From positions 190,001 to 254,000 of the forward strand of contig JABMCL010002957.1 in NCBI GenBank assembly GCA_018857735.1: DNA of 64,000 nt. The letters run 5' to 3'. Shown piece by piece: positions 43,577 to 57,000 of the stretch. Both the position numbers and the translations under genes were made by a program. Position 1 is the stretch's first letter, and every line of letters starts with the position of its first letter. The stretch comes from Alviniconcha marisindica (lineage: Eukaryota > Mollusca > Gastropoda > Provannidae). A model generated the notes under the pieces. That model was not told the origin of the DNA. It saw only the letters and a program-made list of their open reading frames with translations, and did not search any database.

Positions 43577-45130
43577 TTTGCCGTGTCCTGTTCGTTTCCT
43601 CCCACAACAGCAGTCTGGCTTCTTCAGTCTGCCAAAAGTGCCATCCTTTCCTATCTTTTTTTTCTTTTTTCCAGGTTGTCCAAAGTTCTGCTCGTGTTTG
43701 GTTAACTATGAAACAGGAATTTGCTAGAAAGTAGAATAAAATGAATGTTAATGTGGTAATGAATAAAATTCAGTGGACTTGTCAATGATAGGGAGACTGT
43801 CAACAGTTCAGTACCTAGCACTTTTTTTGAAGCTAAAAAAAAAAAAGGGGAAAAAAAAGAAGAAGAGCAAGGGTGAAAAATTGAAAAGCAGGGAACAAAT
43901 CAGAATAAGATAACCAGACTATACCACAGTACATTAACACACAAAAAGGAAAGAAAAAACAAATTTTCCACTATAATTCTATGAAAGACAAAACTCCAAG
44001 AAATGATAACAAATTTTGATTGGTTTTCAGAACCAACTTTATGTTCAGCTTCTCATTACAGCCAGAAAACAAAACAAAACAGGATGCTCTTGAACAAGGA
44101 AGAGTTTTTTTTGTGCAGCTGATGGAAACTTTCTTAGCCATAGTTGGCAATACCTTTTAGTTTCTACTTTGAAATCAAACGATGCTACTAAACTGGCTGA
44201 AAACATTTGACCTATTGGTCCAATGATGTGTCCGTCTCAAAGTAATCTTACTGATTGCGTGATGGACATTGATGTCCTGAGATTCCATAAAGAGGTTTCT
44301 TGTTTCAGCATGTTATTGTAGCATTGTATGATTTGAATTTGTTATGTAAATGTATGTTTGTGTGAAAGAAGAAAACCATGCAAAAAAACTTGCCCGGTGT
44401 GTGTTGGTAATTTGGTTGCACATTGCTTGTGAGTATTCTTTTTTTGTCGTCATGGTTATTTAGAACAGTTTAATCAAAAGGGGCTAATGTTTTTCAGTTG
44501 CAAGTAAGGTGCATTTTTATTGTGCAAGAGAAAATATGATCTCCAAAATCCTTTAGGGAATGAGTATATGATCCATGCATACCTTATGTAGAGATTTTTT
44601 CTCTGCTGATAGGGTAAATAATGTACAAGTTCAGTTTAAAATGTACACAAAAAAAAGAAGAGAATCTGGTTTTGAATATCAACTGTAACTGTCAGATCTC
44701 TTGCCATAAACAGTGACTTTTTTGAATATATACATGACTTTGTTCATAATATTAATAAGAGTATTTGCATTAAAAAAACAGTTGGTTAATCTTTACCTTT
44801 GTAAATGCCACAATGAGATGGTGAGAACTTTAAAAATTTTTTTTTTTAAATGCATGCAATGATTTGTTCCTTCATCAAACTGTAAACAGAGCAGTGTGAA
44901 ATATTTTAAGCTTTGTAAACTTTTGTTAAAGTTGAGTGTGTGTGTGTGTGTGTGTGTATGTGACACTGGTATTTTGAGATTTTTATAATATAATTGGTTT
45001 AGATTTTATTTAATGTGTCAGTGTGTGCATGTAAGTGTGATTTTTAAGATTGGAAAAACCACCCAAAAAAACACACAAAAGCAGTACTTAGTGTGAATTT
45101 TGGCATCCATTTTTATTTGCGTTCTCCACC
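43577..45130 (+). other. Probable 3' UTR and downstream flank of the PPAY-tail gene
   Basis: AATAAA occurs at 43735 and 43763, within 200 bases of the stop, and further AT-rich sequence follows. No coding signal. A short TG run lies at 44936-44958. Confidence 0.45.
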
Positions 45131-45158
45131 CCAGCCACACACACACGCATGCATACAT

Positions 45159-45202
<44 letters not shown>
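45131..45202. repeat. (CA)n microsatellite
   Basis: CA run with a GCATGCATACATGC interruption. Confidence 0.97.
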
Positions 45203-45204
<2 letters not shown>

Positions 45205-45360
45205 TGTGTACTTAAGTGCCACAAACATAAATCATACAACAAGGACATTCTGCAATGCTGTGTCCACCATCTGGAAAAGGCTGTCACACTCACTCCACAA
45301 AGCAAAAGACATGGCTTGTTTTGGGCGGCAGCTTAAATCACATCCATTTTCAACTCCTTA

Positions 45361-45994
45361 AGCCTGTTCTTAATTGGGCAAACATTTGTTTGCAAACCTA
45401 GATGGGAATATTTGGCAAACCTAGCTGGTTCTTAATTGGACAAACTTTTGCTACACGAACCTAGTTGGGAGCATTCGTCGAACTGCGACAAAACTATATT
45501 TGGGGTCCAAAAAGCTTTGCTCAGCATGTTCTGGGAACATTCACCCAGTTCGATGAACATTGCCTCTGATTGGCTGAGAGCAGAGCTCTCCTGTGGATGA
45601 GAAAGAAAGAAAAATACAAATGGATGATGCTTCAGTGTCAATACTTCACTCGCTTCGGAGGGAATTGCCCTATTTGTTGACTTGTGGGAGGCGCAGCCTT
45701 GTCTCTGGGATCCAGAATGATATAGTAGTTAGTTGAATTACCTTGTGAGAGATGATTACAGTATACTGACTTGACTTCAGCCTATATTTTGGATCATGCT
45801 GTCTGCTGCGCTTCTGCCGGCACAAGTTGGGGCTGAACCTTGCATCTCAGCCAGTTAAGAATGAAGCATAGTTCGTCAAACTGTCTGTACCAATGTTCGG
45901 TGAAGTAACAATTCAATTAAGAAACGAACTGTAGTTCGTCAAACTGTCTGAAGTATATTCAGCGAACAAACATTCACCCAATTAAGAACGGGCT
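45361..45994. mobile_element. PIF/Harbinger-type MITE with TTA target duplication
   Basis: 634 bp. The left end AGCCTGTTCTTAATTGGG and the reversed right end AGCCCGTTCTTAATTGGG differ at one base, with weaker similarity for about 15 more. TTA flanks both ends (45358-45360 and 45995-45997), the three-base duplication typical of PIF/Harbinger. Sub-terminal repeats of GGTTCTTAATTGG and CGTCAAACTGTCTG lie inside. No transposase frame. Confidence 0.85.
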
Positions 45995-46240
45995 TTAGAC
46001 ACCCCCACCGGCCCCCTCATCCCTTTTCCCACAGTCCCCTCCCCCTTTCCAGCATCTTTACCAATGCAAAGAGCATGTGACTATCTGCCTGGAGCTAAGC
46101 TGCTGAATGATGTAGGCGGACATTAATATAATAATACTAATGGCTACTTAGAACACCTAACCCTTACAGGCCCTAAGCGCTTATACATTCTTTAAATGTA
46201 CATATTTTCTTTTCAAAATTATATGGCACATAGAATGCAA

Positions 46241-46241
<1 letters not shown>

Positions 46242-46298
<57 letters not shown>

Positions 46299-46329
46299 TC
46301 ACTCACTCACTCACTCACTCACTCACTCA

Positions 46330-46379
<50 letters not shown>
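46242..46379. repeat. (CA)n with a (CACT)n centre
   Basis: Two CA runs around about ten CACT repeats. Confidence 0.97.
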
Positions 46380-46383
<4 letters not shown>

Positions 46384-47388
46384 AGTGACCATAACATAGA
46401 AACTATCGGTGGGAGCGGACAGTCTGATCACATTATCTCCACCTCAACCGGACTTCTTGGCACACTTGTTCCTTTGAACTTGACCTCTGATAGTCGCAGC
46501 CAGGTGGCATTTCATCATGTCCCACTTTGGATTCTTTATCTATGGACCCAGGCTGTTGACCACTGAGCTGTTGACCGATTGCAAGTTCTCTTTGTTGCAG
46601 CAAGGTTTTAAAACCAAATATCAATAACAACAACAAAATCAGAAAAATGGGCCAACTTTACTTGTGTAAACCATTTCTAAGCATTGAGTGATCTTTTTTC
46701 AAATGACTCACCTATTTAATTATCAGTAACCATTGCAATCATATGTGGAAATGACCAACAAAAAAGACAAATATGAGAGATGTTTTTACCATATCTGACT
46801 GACTGTCAATGACAGTCAAACTGGGAAATGATCTCACGTTTGGGTTTAGATCGTCACAGATCTGACTGAAAATCAGCCTCCTATTCAGATATTCCTGCTC
46901 AGTTTTTGCTCATGAGTGAATTGAGCATTATTTGCCTAGCTAACACAACAAGTCTAAGTTGCTCTTTGAAGTGTGGCAAAGTTACCTGAAGTGGAACTGA
47001 ATTCAGTATTTAGATCCTGATGTCCCAGACTTGTCATCAGCCATCAACCATGACACTGATGATACAGCTTCTGGCATTGAAGAGCTCTCTGCAGTTTTCA
47101 ACCATGCTTCTGATATCATGGTTGGGGATGTCATAAAGGGTATCAGTTGCCATCAACTACATCTGCAGCCACCAACTACCTCAAAGCTTATAATGACCAA
47201 AGGCACATGCAGACTTCATTTTGTATGAGAAATGACACATGGGCATACTGTGCCTCAATGTAACACCAAAAAGCCTGCCATGGAAGGCATTTAATGCCAT
47301 CTTTGCTTTCAGACATTGTCAGTCATGTTACAGTCTGATGCTGTAAATCATGCGCATGTGATCAAGAAGTGGCATAAAGGTCGAAGGG
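46380..47388. other. Intergenic, downstream of NPRL2
   Basis: No exon recognised. A minus-strand ATTAAA (46711-46716 in reverse) is a candidate weak polyadenylation signal for NPRL2. Confidence 0.4.
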
Positions 47389-47456
47389 TCACTTCCAGCA
47401 AACCACACATGTGGGATCTTTCTCTATCAGATCTTCCAGTTCCTGGTGACTGAGGC
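47389..47456 (-). CDS. NPRL2: NPRL2 exon 11 (stop)
   Basis: [20 protein letters not shown] then K and TGA. The acceptor (GTTGCAAG) was chosen over a nearby CTCAG because only it restores phase. Confidence 0.94.
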
Positions 47457-50400
47457 CTTGCAACAAATGAAACAAACATGAAAATTTGGATAAAGTTAGT
47501 AAGTTCTTGGATTTCTAACATCACGTCAACCACACAGGGTACCTCAGGATGAATCACACTTTTGTAAAATTCTTCCATACCTGTTCCAAACACCAGTCAC
47601 CAACTATCATACTTTAAAAAAAAAAGAAAAAAAAGCTGTCTTACAGTCCTGAACGTAACACAGTCAACAGCAGACACAACCAGGTCAAGACAATCAATAA
47701 TAAGTAAATGTCATGGTATATTGTTTAGCAATGTGGGCTAAAAATTGGATTTAGTTGGGGCAGGGTGGGGTGGGGGAAGGGGGGTGGGACTGATGCACCC
47801 AATAGGCTCGTTACAAGGGAGTAGGACTTTTTTTTTTTACGTCAGATTTACTGTTTAAGGTCTTCCACATCTAAATATAAGGCCTCAACAGTTAATCACT
47901 TGTTTTTGTTGTTGTTTTTGCTTTTTCATCTGCACTTCAAATTAAAATTAGAACAAAAGCCTGTGCTGTTTTGCATCCAGCTTATAGTACCTGTCTTGCA
48001 TGAAATTTCATCATAGCTGTGGTTGCCTCCAAGCCACTTGCTGATTGGCTGCAGTCTGGGTGACACATCAGTGGAGCTTTCATTGGGCAGTTTGACTGGA
48101 TACTTCTGCATGCGACGTATCAAACCTTTCAGCAGGCCAAACTGAATCAGGCGCCTGCCACACCGCAAATTTTCACAATCAGTTAGTTCAAGCAGCCACT
48201 TGATCAATTACTAAAAGCTGCACATAATGATAAATCATAGATTTTTTTTGTTCTGTCTTAGAACATTCTGCAGATGTGACTTTTTCACAAAACATGACAT
48301 TGTTTATAATATTAATAAGAGTATTTGCTTCAGAAAGCATTAGCGCTAGTACTGTGGTGCCTGCAACTGTAAGCTTATTAAAAGTGTCCTTTCAAAAATT
48401 GGGAATTGCTACTGGGACATCACTGCTTTAGCGGCTAAATAGCTAATAATTAAAACTATTAATTAGAGGACCATGTCTGTTGTTGACTCACATTCAACAC
48501 AGCGAAAATGTATAGCCATATTTGTGTGCTTTTCATAAAAAGTAATGTAAATCTCTCACATCACAGAAAATCTCTGTCTCGAAATGCCACATAACTGACC
48601 CTCACTTTTCATCAACCTTAAGGCTGTGTGGGTTGAACCGGGCACAGATGTCCTTGACCGTGGTCCCAGGGGTCAGGTTGCAGTACAGCATAAACACATC
48701 CCGGAACGATGGCAGTGAGTGATCTGCAAGACGAAACATACATGAATGTGTCATGTCATTAATAAACTACTATAAGAACAACACAAATGCTTATTTCTCA
48801 TTAACATGCAGTGTGAAAGTAAACTCTTTATATGAGCAAGGTGACACTTGGCGAACATATTGTTTTGTAGAAATTGCAATATCTATAATAAGTTGCAGCT
48901 CTCAGTCTCATCCAATTTTATCATGGGTTTAAGCATGTCGTTTTAGTCTCATCAGCTCAGTTGCTGTGGCTCAAGAAAAGATTGCCCATCTAATCACTCT
49001 TAGTCTTAGTGCTGAAAACACACTATCCATCTGTAGGTCTAATAGCCAACTTCCTGTTCCCCAAGTCTCATTCCATCCCCCTCCTCCTCAGCCCCCAGAC
49101 CCCCCACAAAAAAAAAAAGCATCAAACCCCCCCCCCCCCCCCCCCACATGCATTCCTAATCACCACAGGGGCACTAACCATTTCTAGCGACGTAACACAC
49201 ACACTCCTGCTGCAGGTCCTTGTTGGCAAACAGCTTGTGGATGTCAGGAGTGCATGTGTACACATTGCTGTACTGGAACACACAGGCATCCAGAAATGCA
49301 TACAGTTTGGTACATGTACTTAAAATACACACACGCATGCACACACATGCATGCACGCATGCAATCGCAACACGCGCATGCGCACACACAAATTAAGAAA
49401 CACATATACACACACACACACATACACACAAATAAATAAGAAACGCACACACATACACACATGTATCATACAAAAAGATGCATTCACATTCAGTGACACT
49501 TGGAGGCACACACTCACACACACACATTACAGACACACCTACCTGGAATACTGAGACCATTTTCACTATGTTGAAGTACCTGCAAAACAAGAGCAGATAA
49601 AATAACAACTGAAAACTATGTCATTTTCACATTGACCATCATCCACACAAATGGCGTTAGTAACTGTCTGTTATTTGTGGTTGATAGGAACACATTCACT
49701 GATCCACTTGGTAGATGTGGTCTGCATGAAGAAATTCACCAACCTGTTGCATGGTCCAGCCGAGTATGCACATTCACTGATCTTGTTAATACAAATGGTC
49801 CAGTTGAACACATCTACTGTGGGAGTAACCAGCCAACTGACCAACAAGACAGAGATGCGTTTCTTTGAGGAGGAAAAGGGTTGCTCACAGCAGGTTTTGA
49901 AGACAGGCTTTGACCAGGTTAATGTCCACATCAGCCTCAGCAGCAATCTTCACCACATGAGATGTCCCATCCACATGGTGCAGTATCTGGAACAGAACAC
50001 AGGTGTACACTTCAGAGAAGTTACGCAATTTTACCTTCTCATTTCACAGTGTGTGTACTTGCGTGTGTGTGTGCGTGCCTGTGTGTGTGCATGTGTATGG
50101 GAGTGTGTGTGTGGGAGATCCCAAAGGCGGCTGTAAAAAAAAAATTGATGACTGACAGCTTCAAAAAAGGGGCTTACCCCAACATTCACACGTTTTCTAC
50201 TGTCCTATTAGTATTAGCATTCTTTTTAACTCTTTATATGCTCAACTCAATGACTGACCTGACTGTGTGGTCAGATCGCAGAGATGAATGTACATGTGTA
50301 CTTAGCTGGTTCAGTTGTTGTTTTTGTTGATCGCTTTTATATAGTGCTATTTTCCACCCTCGAGCAGACTCACTGTGCTCGCATATGATTCTACATGAGT

Positions 50401-51014
50401 GAACAGCTTTTTATAGCGTGTTTTTGAATATCCACGGAAGTGGTGTACCTACAGTGCTGGCATGGCATGGCAAAGCTACAGTGACAGACCTGCTGTGTGG
50501 TCAGATCCCACGGGTGATGAAGGACATCACCTCGTGAGGAAATCAGAATTGGGACATCATGGTCCTGCACGCTCACATGATGACCTTCGTGAGGAGTGAC
50601 CTTCAAGTGCACTGTACATGAATCTCCTGCAAAATCAAACGCACATTTCAGAAAGCATAATGTATGTATGCTGTATGTATTCAGGTACACCGCCCTCCCC
50701 CTCCAAATAAACACATACACTGAATTGTTCTCTGGATGGATGCCTAAAATGTTACTGCACTGAGCTGAACTGATCTGGGAATGTTTGAACCCTGAACACA
50801 ATGGGGCAGGAAGCTTTTGATGCTTGCTGTCAATGGCTAACACTGTCACTGAAACCATTTGTATAACTCACCCATGTCAAGATTGCAGACACCATCATTA
50901 TTGAGGCTGTCTCGTACTTGCTCCAGAAACTGCAGAATATGAGGTTCTTTGTCCTTGTTTGAGAGAAACTGACTTTCCATCTGGAAGGAAAAAATATCTA
51001 GATCATCTCTGTGT

Positions 51015-51045
<31 letters not shown>

Positions 51046-54000
51046 AAAATACAGTCTGTCAAATCAAAATGACAGAGTACTGAGTTCACTCAATATCACA
51101 TGACAGAAACTAAATTCAACTTTTGCTCATTTCATTGACTTGCTATTCAACCTATCAGCCAATCAAAAATCCCCTCCCCCATCTTTGAAACTGAACCAAA
51201 GGCTACAATTTGCATTAATACCACAGCAACTTACTCTATTGGCTTCACAGAAAGAAAGAAAATATTTTCAACTGGATTTCGCAGTCTGAAGGAGATACAT
51301 TTTGCAGAACATCTGAATGACTAGCACTCTGCATGCATGCAGCCCTGGATGACTACCCCCACCAACACTGTTAAATGATATTAGTTTGTTTTCGTTTTTT
51401 AATGTTTTAAGTACTTCATTGTCCCTTGCAGGAAATTCAGGTCGTCATACTCAGCTAAGGCACAGCAGCCGCAAGAGCAGTGCCACCAATTCCTATCAGC
51501 ATTTGCAGTTTTTGTGTGTGTCCAAACAATATGGCTGGCAGTGTCTGGGATTTTTAACAGGCGCACAGATGTTAATGCAAGCAATAGCACACTGAGGCTG
51601 TGCACTGTAAGAGAGTCTGCACTGAAACTCAGGGAGAAAAATCCCTTGCCACACCAGGGACTTGAACCTGCATCAGTATTACAATTGGCTTTTAAGTGGG
51701 ATACTCTGCCAACTGAGCTGTCCAGCCCCTTTTACCTCCAGCTGCACCATGTATGCAGCCAACTTCTTCACCACTGGCCCATAGCTGGCTGTATTGGTGT
51801 CCTGGTTCAGCACAAAGCAAACGTTGAAGATGAGGGCGTTCCTCTTGTACTTGGTGTTGTCAATCACCACTGGGCAACCCACAAATTTCTTGCCAAAAGC
51901 AGTTCTGGAGGAATATTTTACACACACACACACACACACAAACACACACATCAGAAGAAGAAACACAACTGACTTGGGTAGAAGTACTAAAACAGCTAAA
52001 TAGTACAGTACTTGGGGCTTAGAGTTATAAATGCATCTTATGTGCAGTAATGACCAAATGCTTGAAACAACAGTATCTTTGTGCACCTGCATGTTGGACC
52101 ACAATCAAACATGAAAATAAACTGTTAAAAGAATTGCATGGCTGACTGGCACTCAAAAAACAAACAAAAAAAGTATTATGGGGATTCTCCTACTTCACCG
52201 ATTGTTTAATTGTTATCAAGTACAGAAAATTTGTGAAATCATTGAATTATTTATGAAAACAAATGTGAAACAACTGACGTTAAAGTTTGTGTCAAATTAA
52301 CTAAAACTTTTATTTTCTTACACATATCACAAAATGAGCATATAATAGCAATAACAACAAAAAATTAATGAGAAACAAAGATATCAGGCTGATCTCAAAC
52401 TCAAAGGGACATGAAACTCAACAGGTGGGTTGGGGGCAAATAGATTTAGTGGATACTTACACAGAATCAACAAAGGAGTTAATTAAAGCTTAAAAGCACC
52501 ATACAAGTACAACAAGACCGGAGTCATACCTGGTATGCAAGTAAACACAAGGTGCATACACTCCACCAGAGGCTGTACCTCTTTGTTGTGTTTGAGTGAC
52601 ATCTTTCAAGCGCTAATTAACTCCCTTGATTGTTGATTTTGTACAAGCGCTCTGGGCCTTGTTCTGTTTCCGGTTGTGATACTTACACAGTAATTAAGCG
52701 GCCCTCTAATTCCCTCTTTGTGATGATGAAATTCTGAATTGCGTCAAAGGATTCTTTGGACAGGAAATCATCTGGAGTCTGAAAAGATTATGCTATGAAA
52801 GGCACTGGCACTGCTGAAAATGCCCAACAAACACTCGAACTCAACTCACATACAATTTTAGTCAATGAAACTGTTGATGTAAATTATATAGCTCAACAGG
52901 GTGGACTCTTTCTCTGTTTGTTTCACCAAAGGGTTCTGTCAACCGCTGAATCTGTGACAGATCCAGCACATCTAAGAACAGATCCAGCAAAACTGTTTAC
53001 ACAGATCTTTACAAAATGCAGTAAATTCTGTGTAAGTGTGTGTGTGTGTGCATGCGCGTGAAATTTGGAATACTTTGATTAAGAGTTGTATTCCTTTGAG
53101 CTTGAAATTTTATGTGATAATTTGTTGCTGTTTTTTAATCTTACTTTGCATTAAAAACAAATGTATAGTTTGTAACCAGTCTTATTTGTCTGTTGGGTAC
53201 TTTCTGATTTTCCAGCAGTTCATGTTCTTTCTTTCACTTTTTTGTATGCACACCATACTAAATTTCTGTAACTATGCTGCATAAAAAGATACAGATGTCA
53301 CTTGACTGAAATAATGGATACATTTCTGAAGGCAGTACTATATGTTGTAATACAAACATGTTTTGACAAACTTATACAAATGCAAAGTTTGACACTGGTG
53401 AGCTACATCATGGCTGTGCCTGTAGGTATATGTGCACATACATTTAGGTGTGTATTTACAATACACTGATTTATGCTCAAAAACAACAACCCCCATGCTC
53501 AAATTTTCAAACACACCCACAACATATATATGTGAGCACACAGACGTGGACACACACACACACACACAAACAGAGTTAGGAGTTCATTATTACTAACTTT
53601 TATTGTCTGTGAAAACTACAACATGAAATATGCATCTGTTTTACCACAATCTGTTTTATCAGTCTCTCTCTGTCCCTAATAAATACTGCATAAGACTATC
53701 AAAAGTTAACAATTGCATGCACATAATAAAGCAAAACAGAAGAATATATCAAACTTGCAGAACAAATACTAAATCAACTTTTTACCTTAAGTATTGGACA
53801 GGAAAATAAATAAATAAATAAATATATATATCTAATGGAGCGGAAGAGCCACGTAGAAGGACAGTGACCCAGGCAGCGGAGTCTGTCGAAATTGAGACCA
53901 CAGCAGGCGGACGGCAGCAAACAGGCTTTATTCTACAGCAGTGCAGACAACTTTCTCAGCACACCCAAAATCCTCACACGCACGCATAGATAAGAGAACT

Positions 54001-57000
54001 GCGCGGGCCGCAAAGAACACACGCTATCGCTACAATGAAATCAGCCCTCTGGACCACAAAATGGCTGACAATTGTGTTTCCTTGGCCCGCACAAATACAG
54101 TTTCCTCAACAATAACTAAACTAATTAAAACATGAAATACATCAAATAAAAGCTAGTTACAACCTTTTAAACCATATAAACAAAATGTACACACATGACT
54201 TATTTAATTTACAACAAGAGTGGGAAACGTGGCTTGCACCTATCTATAAGTAGATTCGTACAACTAAATCACAACTAACACAATGTACAAAATATAACTG
54301 TCGCTAAAACTTATATCAGAATAAAGAGCACGCTCCCACGGCTAAAATGGTACATAACAATTACAATACAACGCTCTGTAAGAGAAGCAAGACACACTCA
54401 AAGACTAGCACTAAAACAATCGGTGCGAACTTTCGCCTGGGGCGCGTTATCTTAGTCGCAACAGCGCTGATAGTGATATCAAGTAGTCTATGAATATAAC
54501 TTAGCTTCTACAGTACACAATACTCAATAAGTTAATTTCAACCCAAAATAAACACTAAACATGAAGTCAGCTAAGCAAAATACTATACGACAAAGCACTG
54601 ATCGACACAGAATTACTTTTATTGAGTCAAAACAACGATTCACTACTATTCACTAGTACTACACAGAAAATGCACCATGCAGACGACGGCTATAAAAAGA
54701 ATGGACCTAGAGAGGCATCTGCTACTGATTAAGCTCGATCCTGCATCTAAATAAGATCTAAATAAACATTCTAAGATGCCAAATTATATTACACATGGCT
54801 TAGTGCATAAAAAGGACTAGGTAAACAAAGAGTAGGTAAAAAACAAGCGGTCAAAATATTAAGGGAGTAAACAGATTTGAAAATGGCGCGCACCAGCGGC
54901 TATCGCCGGTCGGCTGTGTGAAAGCCATGTGGCGTTACGCAACACTTCAAAACAAAAGCGTCGTCTGCTCCGGTTCCCGGGTTACTAACAGTACAGTAAT
55001 GAAATTGCATAGATCTGATAACCGGGGCGGGATTATTGTAAAAACGTACAAATAGCACTTGCTCACATATATATATATATACCCCTTTCATTATTTTCTC
55101 CACCTTCATATAAATCATATTCACTGTGACTTTGAAAAGGATTTGATACATCAGACTCATTGAAACCAGTCTGAACATGTAAACCTTATTAAAAAATATA
55201 TTATTATAAGAATGGGTATGGACATGCGCAGTTTCAGACTCACTCCACAGCACCCAAAAAAGAAAAAAAGATTAAAAAAACAGAAGAAGAGGGAAAAGCA
55301 ACATCAAGGTCTTGCTTGGGCAGTAAACAAATGTAAATGTTGTCTATAACATGCTCATTAATTTCATGCATGACTTTAAATATGTATACAGAAAATGGCC
55401 ATACCACATTCTGAACTCAACTGGATAAGAATTTATCATGAATGTAAAACTTTTTCTTTTGTCAGTCTTCCCATCATTTATTTGTCAAAGGACAACTTGT
55501 CCACTTGTCACTTGACAAAGGGGCCTATGAAACATGCCAGTAAACATGCTGGATCCAATTCAGAAGCGTTTTGGTTATGGCCAGTCACATCCACTGGCTG
55601 TAACACTTTGTTACAGCTAGTGAGCAGCATGCAAAAATCATTGGACCCGATTCTTGCAGAATGCAACTGGCCTGCTACCTGTGAGGCACTTTCGGACTCA
55701 GTTGCATTCTTCCACCAACAGCTCAGATAATGCTGCACAAAACCAGCTGATTTGGTTCTGGCTGACTGTGTTAGGTTTTGGCCAAACAGATCCAGTCTGG
55801 AAGCAAGCCAGTGTGGAAGAATCATCGGGTGCCGAATCATCAGAAGGTTGTTCCAAGTTGACCCAGATCAGATGCAAATCAGATCTGGCATGTTTACTGG
55901 GAGAGTACAAACAACAGAAACATTTAGCACCATGTTACTGATGATGGATGTCTGTTTTTCTCTCTGTCCATCTATATCTCTCTTTTAGTTTTACACACAC
56001 ACACACACTGTCAAACATACATTGCTGGACAAAATCAAAAATAATAATCGAAATGCAGAACAATTTATAACAGACCTCAAATCACTGACAAAAACTGATT
56101 TTCATCAATGCAGCTGCTTCATTAAAATTATTATTATTATTGATCGCTTTTATATAGCGCTATTCTCCGCTCTCAAGCAGGCTCACTGCACTCGCACGTG
56201 ATTCTACATGAGTGAATAGCTTTTTATAGTGAGTTTTTTTAATATCCACCGAAGTGGTGTACTTACAGCACTGGCATGGCTGCTGCCATCTCGGCGCGTT
56301 CTGTGTACACAATACAACTATGCACTATGTCACTTCATGCAAAGCCACATACGTAAGGTGTATGCATGTTTAGCTGTAACCTGCCACCTGCGCTTTTGGC
56401 AGAATGACCGGGGTCTTTTATGTGCTACTGCAGTAACACGGGGGTGGAACGGATACAAAATAAGTCAGCACAGAAAGTTGACCATGGAGAAGAAAATTCT
56501 CCCGCCACTCCAGCAGGGATTCGAACCCGCGACCTTTCGATCACGAGTCCGGCGCTCTAACCACTGAGCTATCCCCGCTCCCCAATTATCATCAGTAAAA
56601 ATTGCACATCGCTGTGTACATTACACGTATGCAAATCACAAAATGTTCATTATACCGGTTAGCAGCAGAGCAGCTTCTGCACCTTGACTTGACTGACAAA
56701 AACAGAATTTAGAAAACAAAAAGGTGTACTTAGCATCATTTGCGTTTAATCTCTTCCTGATCATCTTTCAAAACAGTGCATCAGGCCAAAACAAAAATCT
56801 TTCTCATTATATTGTAGCAGGAGAGCTGTGCAAGCTAGCTCGAGTTACGAGCTTTGAGTTCCCCCCACCCCTTCTCTCCAGTCTGACGCTGCCTGCCAGC
56901 AACTGGCCGGTGCCGCGCGGCGGTATAAAAGACAGTGCCTGCCCGGTTTCTTCACCGTGTGCTGAAAAGTGCTGGTCAACCCTACCTTCTCCCCCGAGTA

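Noticed and set aside
51650..51729. Functional tRNA gene
   Set aside because: A and B boxes are present but the acceptor and anticodon stems fail; SINE head.
56505..56580. Functional tRNA gene
   Set aside because: The anticodon stem does not pair and a long SINE body follows; it is a SINE head.
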